From Prorocentrum cordatum (Eukaryota; Sar; Dinophyceae; Prorocentrales; Prorocentraceae), in NCBI GenBank assembly GCA_963575745.1, contig CAUYUJ010015305.1:681991-745990 (forward strand): a DNA stretch of 64,000 nucleotides. The letters are read 5' to 3'. Made by a program: the position numbers and the translations under genes. Under the pieces are notes generated by a model that saw only the letters and a list, made by a program, of their open reading frames with translations, had not been told where the DNA came from and ran no database searches. This document shows positions 21,000 to 29,949 of this stretch, piece by piece; positions within the stretch are counted from its first letter, which is position 1; each line of letters starts with the position of its first letter.

Positions 21000-22390
21000 C
21001 CTCACCATCCCTTCGCTTTGGCCCCGCCCCCCCCGTGCCACGCTGACTGCCCCCAGACCTCATAGCGTCCCTCATCCACACTGTCGCCCCCCATATGCCA
21101 ATTCACGTCGTTCCTCGTCGTTTTCATCCACCAGATGAATCCCCCCATCGTCCACGCTCCTGCCCTCCTCTCATCCTTTGCGCCTTACGGCACATCATCC
21201 CCCGTCCTTCTGCCCCCCCCCGCCCCCCTCGTCCTCGTGATGTTGGCGCCGGTGATGCAGCTCCTCCTGAGCCCATTTCCCCATCCTTCGTCCTGCCCCT
21301 TACATCCACGGCTCCGTCGCCACCCCTCCTATCGAACCCCTTCCTTTCCATGGCCCACCATCCCCGCCCCCCCGTGCCCCTGCGGTCCCAAACCACGGCC
21401 CCCTCCTGGACCGGCGGGGAGATCCGCGGACCCCCCCGCTCCAGACCGCTCCAGCGAGCCTGGACCAGCCGAAAAAGAAACATGAAAATTCCCGCCTAGT
21501 CAACGCCACCCGAGGGGCACACTCCAAATACACTGATGGGAACAATGTCTGCGCGCACAGATCACACCGCGATCTGCGCAGAGAGTACGCCAGTTGCGCG
21601 CGCAGATCACACCTTGATCTGCGCATGTCGAAAAGGCAAACGCTCGCCGCCTCGACGGCGCCCCAACTTCGCCAACCCAGAACCGAAATCGACGTGCCCA
21701 GCTAGGGGGCACGATTCCAATTCGCGCCACCCTGGCCCACAGCGCCCCCGAGGGAGCTGCAATGCACGCTTCCCTGGCCCAGGGCGGCCACGGTGAAATG
21801 CGGCACCAAATCGGCCCCGAACGGCCCGAAGACGCCCTGAAAAGGGCACCGAAAGACCCCGAAACAGGCCGCGCAACAGTCCGAGAAGACGAGATGCGTC
21901 ACATGTCATGGACCACTTAACAGTGACAGCTCCATGCGTCGCCATGCAGACGGCTGCGCTGGCGCGGTGGCGGTGCGGACCTTGTCGCAATCACCTATAC
22001 GTGTACATGTTAGCGATGCGACTGTGCTTGGCGGCCGCGCCGCCCGCGTCTGGATTGCGCCCCGAACGCTTGCATTGGCAGTCCCCTCTGTTTGGTTGCG
22101 CCGCTGCGCTCGGACATCGAAAGGGCGGCACGAAGCTGGCGCGGGCACGCGGCACAAGGGACTTCACTCCCCTTCTTCGAACGAGGAGGGAGGGCGAGGT
22201 GAGGCGACAGACTGCGCGCGGGGAGGCAAAGAGGAACGGGGAATAATGATGGGGGGGAGAGGGGCGCTCTCCCGCCCGAGCCGCGGACTCCATCGGCGCC
22301 ATCCAGGGGGGGGGGGGGGCGAACGAGGGGGGCGGAGCATGGGCGACGCCGACGACGGGGAGCAAACTGTCTCGGTCCGCATATAGCCAA
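21000..22390. other. no supported gene
   Basis: C-rich at 21000-21480, then mixed. The only structure I can point to is the hairpin repeat at 21551-21627. Confidence 0.4.
21551..21627 (+). repeat. direct repeat of a GCGCAGATC hairpin
   Basis: GCGCACAGATCACACCGCGA(TCTGCGCA) and GCGCGCAGATCACACCTTGA(TCTGCGCA) lie about 50 bp apart. Each can fold as GCGCAGATC/GATCTGCGC with a short loop. Confidence 0.6.
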
Positions 22391-23480
22391 ATGCTTGCGA
22401 TTGGGGTGCGCGCGCTTTCTTCAAGGCGCTTCGTGCCTGGCCCATGCTGAAGTCACTAGTTCCTGCAAGCTGTATTGTGTAAACACTCTGTCCTCTGCGC
22501 CCCATCCCACGCGACTGCCCCAGACCAGAGAGGCAATGAAATCCCAGCCCGAGCCTCGACTGCCACGCATTGGGCTGCCTGCGCTCGGCAGGAGCCCACG
22601 TCGCATTGCGCGCGGGGGGTCCTTCACCACTGAACAAGCCTCTTCGCATCGCATCTCGCCCCCAGGCGATAAAGGGGCGCCAGCCCCCTCGCTGGCAAGG
22701 GCAGAAGGTTTCGCATCGCGCCAGCCTCAGGCGGCGCGTCGCCCATCGGGAAGCTTCTCAAACTTCCAGACGCAACAGGGCATATTCCTGGCACTTGCGG
22801 AGGCCCCCAGGCCAATCTCGAACGTCGTCGTCTTGGTCGGACCGCCGCGGCAGAGGCGGCAAGCGACCCTCGCTCGCCGCTGACCCAGCGTCCAGGCGGC
22901 CACCTCGCTGCCGACGGCCGCGTTGTCCACCGAGGTCAAGCGACCGGGGCGACCCGCTTCGGCGGGCCCCCAGGCCCGGCCGCTCTCCTGGCCGCTTCCC
23001 GCCCGCGCATCCTGCGGGCCCTGCCCCCCGCGCCGCCGGGGGCGATCCGCCCGCCGCCCCCTGGGGGCTCGGCCGGTCTGCCAGCGCTCGCACCTCCGCG
23101 GCCTCGATGCCCGTCGCGAGCCCCTCGCCCTCAACCGACGAGCCCAGCCCGCCGCGCCGGGCGGCGTCAGCTCAAGCCTCTTCGCCGCGCGCGAGCGGCC
23201 ATCGCGAGCGGTTTTCTGCGGCGCCCTGACCCCGCAGAAAATGCATTTCAAGGCGCGGGCCGGGCCGGCATGCCGGGCGCCATCCGATCAACGCTCTCCG
23301 CGAGCGTGCGCAATTCTCGGTGGCGCCCCTCTCCGGTGTCTCGCGCGGAATGAACTGGCCGCAACGCGCGCGGCAGGATCCTCGCGGCCGCGGGATTGAA
23401 ATGAGCGGACGCCAATCCCGCGTCGCACTTGTCCAAGAACCGCGCCACGCTCTCCACATCCTTTTTCGAAGTCCACCCGC
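22390..23480. other. GC-rich DNA, coding status unclear
   Basis: Long Arg/Ala/Pro-rich frames occur on both strands. None carries a recognisable motif, so no gene is called. Confidence 0.3.
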
Positions 23481-23484
23481 TTGT

Positions 23485-23766
23485 CAGCGGCCCCCGCGGC
23501 ATCGGGGCGCTTCCTCTTCGTCCTCACCCATGGCCTCGTCTATGGCCGCCTGGATAACGTCGGCCGGCACCGCGAGCTCGTCGTCGACCTGGAGCACCAC
23601 CAAGCGCCTTTCGGCTGCCAGCGAAGCCGATAGCCGCTGGGGGGGGCGCGAGGGCGCAGGATACGGCAGCCTGCGCGCGGTGCAACATACCTGCACCTCG
23701 AGACCAGCCCTGCGCAAACAAGCAGAAGAAACTTCTCTCGCTTGGCGATCCTGAAATTCAATCACC
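23485..23766 (-). CDS. unrecognised coding-like fragment
   Basis: Minus-strand frame with PPVVIEFQDRQAREVSSACL, LVVLQVDDELAVPADVIQA and IDEAMGEDEEE. Composition is balanced and amphipathic, unlike the Arg/Pro noise around it, and third positions are G/C. It begins beside the TIR element at 23772-23954. On the far side of that element another minus frame has AINEVEVEHLGADDP, but removing the element plus one TSD copy does not join the two frames, so either there is another lesion or they are unrelated. Family unknown. Confidence 0.28.
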
Positions 23767-23771
23767 ACGGG

Positions 23772-23954
23772 AGGTACTCCAGATGTCGTAATAAAAGGGA
23801 GGGGGTCTGGACCCTCCAAGACAAGCCATTTCAGACCTCCCCCGTGGGAAAACCCTCCAAAACATCGTCCCCAGACCCCCCCAGGCCCTCCAAGATAGCC
23901 TGGAAGAGACCCCCCCAAATGAGACCCCCCTCCCTTTATTACGGAATCTGGAGT
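23772..23954. mobile_element. 183-bp TIR element with 5-bp TSD
   Basis: ACTCCAGATGTCGTAATAAA...GGGAGGGGGTCT at the left faces AGACCCCCCTCCC...TTTATTACGGAATCTGGAGT at the right, an inverted repeat of about 33 bp with two or three mismatches. Flanked by ACGGG at 23767-23771 and 23955-23959. The interior has CCCTCCAAGA words, and there is no coding capacity. Confidence 0.8.
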
Positions 23955-23999
23955 ACGGGTCGTCAGCTCCCAAATGCTCCACCTCAACCTCGTTGATTG

Positions 24000-24610
24000 C
24001 CCCACCGGGGCTGTCTGTCATCGTCCACCCCGCGACGCCGCGAGCCGAACCGCCAGCCGATGCATCTTGATGCACGGCTGGATGCCAAGAGCAAGTGCTC
24101 GGCTCCATCGCGCCCGAAAAGTCCCCCGCCATCGCGGACTCTCGAGGCGGGCGGACAAGCCCTGACAGAAACGAGAAGTAGATCGACTCCGCGATGCCAA
24201 GGGCTCTCGCGCCCTCGACCCCAGGCCTGACGTGGAGCGCGAGCGCTTCAGCCGTACACCGTCGGGTCCAGGCGGCGACGCGTTGCACAGGAGGCGCAAA
24301 CATACCCCCAACCCCAAGGGCGTTATGACACAAAGCAAAGGTAACATCGATGGTGAGACCGGTGGTGAGATCAATTGAATGAAGCGATGACCTCGTCGCA
24401 CCCACAACCTCCTTATCACCCGAAGGGTGGTTCGGCCCTCAGACATCTCGCGCTCGGTGGCCTGATGCTCACCGCGAAATAGTGTGCGTGGCACTCAAAC
24501 AACCCAGCGACATGCAGGGGGCATGACACTCCATAACGCCAGCTTCGCGGCCCCGTATGCCGCTGCAAATGTTGCCGAGACAAACGAATGTGTTTACTGC
24601 CGTGTGTAGT
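24000..24610. other. no supported gene
   Basis: Minus-strand frames here are of mixed composition, but none shows a family motif. Confidence 0.3.
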
Positions 24611-24616
24611 ACTGGT

Positions 24617-24637
24617 CCCCGTAATATCATTACGGGG
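24617..24637. other. 9-bp hairpin CCCCGTAAT/ATTACGGGG
   Basis: Perfect inverted repeat with a 3-base loop (ATC). Function unknown. Confidence 0.55.
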
Positions 24638-24880
24638 TTCCACCGCGGATGCCCGTCGGCGTTCCGCAACAGTCTGCGAGCTCACAATCTCTGCGTCGCT
24701 GTCGGTCCTTCCATCGCCTCACCTGGCCGCTGCTTGGTTTGCTTTCGGGGGCGAGCAAGACTCGCTCTGGCCGCTGGAGGATCGACCACAATAATTCCCC
24801 TCAACGCAAAGTTTGCGCCTGATCTGAAAAGAATGCACCCTCGCTTTTTCCACTTATGATTTCCTTATCTCTCCTGAAAA

Positions 24881-25381
24881 ATGTCCAGGGAGAAGTACGT
24901 CACAGAAGTCGTTGCTGTCGTCCTCGTCGTCGTTGTTGTGACGCCCGTCGTCCTCGCTCTCACACCCGAAGGCTCGCAAACACAGTCCTTCAGCGAGACA
25001 TGCCAGGAATATGAGATGCACATCTGGAGATCTACGCGTCGAGTGTTTGTTTATGTACGTGGTCAGTTTCAGCAGACGTCATGGTTCCAAAAAACTGAAA
25101 AGCCAAAAGCGATATTTGTGAGGTTTGTTGCGAGATTCGACCTTCAATCTCCGAGAGTCGGAGTGGCCCAGGTGTTTCAAAAGGATTTCGCAAAAACACC
25201 TGAGAAGGATCAGAAGGCTGACGAGGAGGACGGCAAGGTCGACGAGCCTGCAGCAGAGGAGACACGGCTGCGGCAGCCTGAACAAACTGTCAAAACAGCT
25301 GGCCACAGCGCGCCAGGTAGGAGCCGGCTCCTTGATCTGCACCGTGGCTTTTATCCGCCACCGTGCCCCCTGGCACATTGA
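24881..25381 (+). CDS. hypothetical 166-residue frame
   Basis: ATG-initiated frame. Residues about 8-27 are a Val/Leu-rich hydrophobic stretch (VVAVVLVVVVVTPVVLALTP) that could be a signal anchor. It is followed by a mixed segment (RRVFVYVRGQFQQTSWFQK) and an acidic, charged tail (KTPEKDQKADEEDGKVDEPA). No known domain. It ends just before a family B repeat, and the hydrophobic part overlaps GTCGTC repeats, so chance origin is quite possible. Confidence 0.22.
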   Translation: MSREKYVTEVVAVVLVVVVVTPVVLALTPEGSQTQSFSETCQEYEMHIWRSTRRVFVYVRGQFQQTSWFQKTEKPKAIFVRFVARFDLQSPRVGVAQVFQKDFAKTPEKDQKADEEDGKVDEPAAEETRLRQPEQTVKTAGHSAPGRSRLLDLHRGFYPPPCPLAH

Positions 25382-25404
25382 GGCGCGGTAGCATGCCAAG
25401 TTCG

Positions 25405-25562
25405 GGGCGCGCAAACATCAATCCATGGATCGGGGGAGGTCCTCTTCCCAAAATACGGCCGGTGCCGCCTCGCTCGGCGGCGGAAACCCGCGACTTCCCA
25501 TGGAAACGGGACCCGTCATTAATCCACGCCCCTTTGATTCTTGTTTGCGATCGCCTGGTAGG
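25405..25562 (-). repeat. dispersed repeat family B, copy 1
   Basis: Shares GCGCGCAAACA, ATCCATGGATCGGGGGAGGT, CGGCGGAAA, CCCATGGAAACGGGA, AATCCACGCC and TGTTTGCGATCGCCTG in order with 27657-27848 and 50450-50640. The ends are imperfectly inverted (GCGCAAACA / TGTTTGCG). This copy lacks the first internal GCGATCCATGG segment. Confidence 0.75.
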
Positions 25563-25649
25563 TAGGGTTTGCCTGATAGGGTTTTTGCGTAATCTCCTAA
25601 GGCGCTCCCTCTCTCCCCGTCACACCTCGTCGCGCGCGCCGGCCATGCT

Positions 25650-26215
25650 TCGGGGGAATCTCTTGGCGGCCATGGCGCCTCCACGGGGCTCTCCAAGGCC
25701 ATGCCGGCCCACGAGGCCCCTAGGACGGTCCAGGGTCCAAGAGGGCCCCGAGTCGCCGGACAGTCGCTCGAAGACGCCCAATATGGCCTCAATGTGGCGC
25801 AAGAGGCTTCCAAGGCGCACCAAGAGGCCTCCAAGAGGCCTCACAAGAGGGCCCCGAACGGCACAGATCAGTGATTTGTCTTGTCTTTCGTTAAACAGAT
25901 TTTGGCGTTCTCGCCTTTTCGGCTCTCTGACGGTCCAAGACGGCCCAAGAGGCCCCCAAGACCACCTCAACCCAAACTGGCCCAAGAGGCCTCCAAGAGC
26001 GCTCCAGGACGTCTCAAGAGGCGCCCAAGACAGCCCAAGCTGGCCCCAAAACGGCCCTAAAGAGGCCCCAGACCCCAGAAGAACACGAAAATCCAAGCCT
26101 TTTGCCCAATGGGACCCCAGGAGGCCCCAAGAGGCGCCCAAGAGGCCCCCCAGAGGGCCTCAAAACTGTCTCTGAGAGGCCTCCGAGAGGCCTCACACGA
26201 GACTCCAACGAACAT
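25650..26215. repeat. GGCC-rich decamer repeat block (CCAAGAGGCC)
   Basis: Dozens of CCAAGAGGCC / CCCCAAGA words at irregular spacing of about 10-15 bp. Frames through it are Pro/Arg/Lys-rich on the plus strand and Gly/Leu/Trp-rich on the minus strand. I regard it as an expanded short-word repeat and not a gene. Confidence 0.6.
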
Positions 26216-26654
26216 CAACTAGGCTTCTGACCCACGATCCCAAGCACGGTGGCGGGACTTGCCGTAGGCAGCTGGATCTTCAAAAAGAAATTAAAATCTG
26301 GTGGATGGGGGGTGCTAAGGCTCCGCATGCACGCCGGCTAAAACGATCTGTCGGAGTCGGAGCAGGGCCGCTGTCCTATACTCGAACTGCTGGGCGGCCG
26401 CGCCAAGCGAGGGCGCGAGGCGGGGCGAAGCGGAAGATGGCGTTGCCTAACACCTCGTAGAGAGTCAAGACAGGGATCCGGCACTCTTCGTGATTCGCTG
26501 CGCGATGGTGCAGACTTCCTTGGCAACGACAAGCCCAGCCAAACCTCCGGCAAACCCCCACATAACCTGGCCGATCCTCCCGGCCGAGCCCCTCTGGCAA
26601 CTGGCCGGGGCGATTCCTTCCATGTGATATGACATGCTTCTTGAGTTTTGAATG

Positions 26655-26760
26655 GTTTCGTCGCCGTCGCCGTCGCCGTCACCGTCGCCGTCGTCGTCAT
26701 CGTCGCACTCCTCCTCCTCCTCCTCCTCCTCCTCCTCCCCCTCCTCCTCTTCCCCTTCAG
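26655..26760 (+). repeat. (GTCGCC)n and (CTC)n arrays
   Basis: GTCGCC words at 26655-26705 followed by CTC triplets to about 26755. Confidence 0.75.
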
Positions 26761-27232
26761 GGTCGGTGGCACCCGCTGTAAGCCATCGGCAAAACGTAAT
26801 TAAACGACTCGTCATAGAGAAGCGTGGCGTCGCAATGAAGAACATCGCGGGCGGCTGGTTGTTCGTAGCTCTCGGCCTCTGGATCCCACCTCTCCCGGCT
26901 CCTGGCCCCTGGACCGTCCAAACAGTTTTTACGTCGGCGGCCTGGCAGAGTGACTGCGCTGGCAGAAGAGCACTGGTGGGGCATACGAGTGCGAATGAAG
27001 CCGCACTGCACGGGGGAGCGAGGAGGCACGCCTGGCGCGGGCAGGAGGGCGACGGAAGCTGGGCCCGCTCAGAGCGGGGCCGGGCGGCGGCGGGGCAGCC
27101 CCTGGCCCGTCCAAGCGACAACGCCCCGGGATACAGAGCGGGCTCCCCGGGAGCAGCGGTCGAGCTCCCCCAGGGCCACAGACTCGGAGGCTGCCCAAAT
27201 ATGCCTCGGGCCGCGGGCGCCCCCAGCTACGG

Positions 27233-27325
27233 CAGGCTCGCGTCGTGTCGACCTCGGCGCTGGCTCCCGACACCGCGGGGATCGCTCGAGCTTGAACGAT
27301 CGGCCCCTCAAAACGGCCAGATCGC
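27233..27325 (+). repeat. GCGTCGTGCCGAC repeat, copy 2
   Basis: GCTCGCGTCGTGTCGACCTC, GACACCGCGGGGATCG and TTGAACGATCGGCC, as in 9515-9640. Followed directly by a GAG array. Confidence 0.65.
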
Positions 27326-27334
27326 TCAAGGATG

Positions 27335-27430
27335 GGACGAGGAGGAGGAGGAGGAGGAGGAGGAGGAGGAGGAGGAGGAGGAGCAGGAGGAGGAGGAGGA
27401 GGAGGAGGAGGAGGAGGAGGGGGGGGGTGC
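27335..27430 (+). repeat. (GAG)n polypurine array
   Basis: GAGGAGGAG triplets ending in a G run. Poly-Glu and poly-Leu frames are artefacts. Confidence 0.9.
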
Positions 27431-27656
27431 AGGGCTGCCTGGCGCCCCCGCGGCTGCAGGGCCGCCCGATGGCCCTCGGCGGGCGGCGCTCAACCTCAAA
27501 CGCCCGCGCGGGGGCCGCCGCGGGTCGACACGGCGCGAGGCTGCCGCCTCCGCGCCACTCCGGAGCCCCCTTTGGCCCTCCGTGCCGCGCGAGGGAGGCT
27601 GCTCCAGGCGACGCGGGCGGGGGCCTCCCTGGAGATCCTGGGGACACCCCTCGGGG

Positions 27657-27848
27657 GGCGCGCGAACACGGATCAGCGATCCATGGGCCGGGCGCGCGGT
27701 CGCCAGATCCATGGATCGGGGGAGGTGCCCTGCCCAAAAGAGTGCGGCTGGTGCCCGCCCCGCTCGGCGGCGGAAGTCCGAGATTTCCCATGGAAACGGG
27801 TCCCGTCGCTAATCCACGCCCCCTTGATTCATGTTTGCGATCGCCTGA
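27657..27848 (-). repeat. dispersed repeat family B, copy 2
   Basis: Full-length copy of about 190 bp with GCGATCCATGG, CCAGATCCATGGATCGGGGG, CCCATGGAAACGGGTCCCGT and TGTTTGCGATCGCCTGAA. Palindromic tendency at both ends. Confidence 0.78.
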
Positions 27849-27984
27849 ACCTTGAGCCATGGGCACCTCTGGCAACATCCTGAAGAAGGCGAGGGGGATC
27901 TGCTTTAGAGGAAGGTGAATCTACATCGGCATGACCGCGGACGTCCAGCGCCGACCACAGAAAACTGCGCGGACATCCGAAAAC

Positions 27985-29890
27985 CTACGTGTATGCAAGT
28001 GTTCTTCTTGGGGTCACGCTGGGGCAGGACAACCTCTGGCAGCCCCCGACAGCTGGGACCACTTTCCTGGCCCTCATCTGCTCCACCAGCGATAGCGCCA
28101 GCTCCCACTTGCTGCAACTCTCGCACGCTACGATGGCGGAGCCATAGGTGGTCACGTCTGGCTGCACCCGTGCGCCGCGCATCTGGTCCAGCACCTCCAA
28201 CGTGATCTCCCACTTCTCCCCCTTGGCGCACGCGTTGAGCGCCGCGTTATAGGCGATGACGTCCAACTTCACCCCGCTGCGGTTCATCTTTTCGAAGATC
28301 TCCAGGGCCGACTGCCACCGCTTGCTCTTCGCGAACGCGCTGATGGCAGCGCTGCAGGTGACCAGGTTCGGCTGCAGGCCGTCCTCCTGCATCTGCCGCA
28401 GAAATTCTAGCGTGTAGCAGCAGCTGCTGTCGCCCTTGTCGCAGGCGCTGATCGCGGAGCTGTAGGCGATGGAGTCAGGGGAGATGGCGTCGGCGCGCAT
28501 CTGACAGAACAGGTCCAGCGCTATCGTCCAGCACCCGACCTTCTCGCTGGCCTGGATGGCGGCCGTGTACGTGTGCCTGTCGGGGTGGATGCCCTGCTGC
28601 CGCATCTCGCGCACGAAAGACAGGACGCTGTCCAACTGCTTGCTCTTACCTTTGGACGCCCGGAATGGGTACGGAAAAAATGGGTACGATGCCCAACAAC
28701 AACTGTTGTCCCAAACCGACAGCGGCCGCTGTTGGGCAGGCGGCCATCTGTCTCAAATGGACACAGGCCGCGGCGGCGCTGACAGCGAGTCCTGTTCAGA
28801 TTGAAAAGGAGTTGCTGTAGGGCATTGTACCCGTTCTTTCCGTACCCATTTCGCTCGTCCCGATTACCGTACGCAGACACCACCGCGTTGCACGTGATCA
28901 CGTCTGGCCGGAGGTTCTCCCGCTGCATCCGGCGGAACAGGTCCACGGCGAGGGCGCACTGCTGGCTCCTGCCGGCCGCGCTGATGGCCGTGCCGTAGGT
29001 GACCTGGTCAGGACGGATGCGCCGCCAGGACATGTCGCGCATGAGCAGGGGGACGAACAATGACATAAGCATTGAAACTCGGAGGTCCGCGCGGATTTCT
29101 CAAATCGGCGCTAGACCCCCCTGGCGGCGCCTCCAGCGCCGTTCCTGGCGCGCTCCGCGCGCCAGAAAAGGGGGTTCAGCGAGGATCCGAGAAATCCGCG
29201 CGGATTTCTCCGAGCATGTATGTTTGTGTCATCGCTCGTCCCCCTAATGAGCTCGTTCATCGTCTGCCACTGCCCGCCCTCGCCGCAGGCGCCCAGGGCG
29301 ATATTGTAGCTCACCAGGTCGGGGGGGATGCCGACCTCCTGCATCATCCTGAACAGATCCAGAGCCGTCGCCCACTCGCCACCCCGCGTCAGCGCCTTGA
29401 TGATGGTGCTGAATGTCACCACGTTCGGCCTCAAACGCTCCCCCCGCAGCTGTCGGAGAAGCGCCAGGGCCCTCGCCCACTGGTTGCTCTTGCTGCAGGC
29501 GCTGACGAGAGAGTTGTAGGTGATCACGTCGTGCCTGACCCGCTCGCGCCTGATCTCGTCGAAGAGCCCCAGCGCCTGCTGCCACTGGTTGCTCTTCTCG
29601 CACGCGCCTATGGTCGCGTTGTAGGTGATCACGTTGGGGAGCACGCGCCCCTCGCGCATCTGGGCCAGCAGGCGCAGGGCATCCTGCCACTCCCGCCGGT
29701 GGGCGCAGCCCACGATCGCCCGCGTGCAGCGCCTCTGGTCCACCTCCGCGAGCTCGCCGCGCGGAGGCGCCGCGCGGCCCCGCTGGCGGAGCCGCTGCTC
29801 CTCCTGCTCGCGCGGCGCCTCCAGGAGCTCGCCGACCTGCTCTGCGCGCGCCCTCCTGGTGCTGGGGCAGGCCGGGCGGCGCTCGGGCAT
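27985..29890 (-). CDS. tandem pentatricopeptide repeat (PPR) protein
   Basis: PPR proteins bind RNA, usually in chloroplasts or mitochondria, reading about one base per 35-residue repeat. Three minus-strand segments, 29890-29247, 29040-28868 and 28649-27985 (644, 173 and 665 nt), join to 1482 nt: 493 residues plus TAG. About twelve repeats in a row of the type VITYNATIGACEKSNQWQQA...D are visible, ending VTTYGSAIVACESCSKWELA, with the usual Asp or Asn at the end of most repeats. One repeat has 36 residues. It looks like a P-type PPR protein with no E, DYW or SMR domain. The chosen start, ATG at 29890, follows an in-frame TAA at about 29950 and gives an Arg-rich N-terminus without a clear transit peptide, so an upstream exon is possible. 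The gaps are palindromic elements at 29046-29246 and 28651-28863, and removing each with one TSD copy keeps the frame. Codon use is strongly G/C-ending. There is no other lesion, so I judge the gene probably functional if both gaps are spliced. Confidence 0.88.
28651..28863 (-). mobile_element. TIR element forming a GT-AG intron in the PPR gene (introner-like)
   Basis: 213-bp palindromic element: on the plus strand GGAATGGGTACGGAAAAAAT...GGGTACGATGCCC at the left and GGGCATTGTACCC...CTTTCCGTACCCATTTCG at the right, an inverted repeat of about 40 bp with few mismatches. Flanked by TTACC at 28646-28650 and 28864-28868 (GGTAA on the coding strand). The intron 28867-28650 (218 nt) begins GTAATC and ends CAAAG. 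The GT of the donor is supplied by one copy of the duplicated GGTAA and the acceptor AG ends at the other copy. Splicing joins TACG to GTAAG, giving AYGKSKQ inside repeat 7. Confidence 0.85.
29046..29246 (-). mobile_element. family A foldback element interrupting the PPR gene
   Basis: 201-bp palindromic element with arms of about 60 bp (CAGGGGGACGAACAATGACA at the left, mirrored by TGTCATCGCTCGTCCCCCTA at the right, then CGCGCGGATTTCTC on both). Flanked by ATGAG at 29041-29045 and 29247-29251. Removing the element and one TSD copy (206 nt) gives MNELMRDMSWRRIRPD, a normal repeat 5. Retention shifts the frame and reaches TAG near 29111. No placement of the ends within the duplicated CTCAT gives GT-AG, GC-AG or GA-AG, so if it is an intron its boundaries are unusual. 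Confidence 0.85.
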
Positions 29891-29949
29891 GCGGGCACGG
29901 TGGCGCGCGGGCGCGCGGGGGTACGGCAAGGAGCCCCAAGAGGCTTAAG

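Noticed and set aside
27850-27866. CCATGGCTCAAG on the minus strand as a spliced-leader relict
   Set aside because: Only the last nine bases match the leader, and the position is not at a gene start.
26652-27883. Plus-strand frames of 183-386 residues across the GAG array
   Set aside because: They cross three different dispersed repeats and a polypurine array; no domain.
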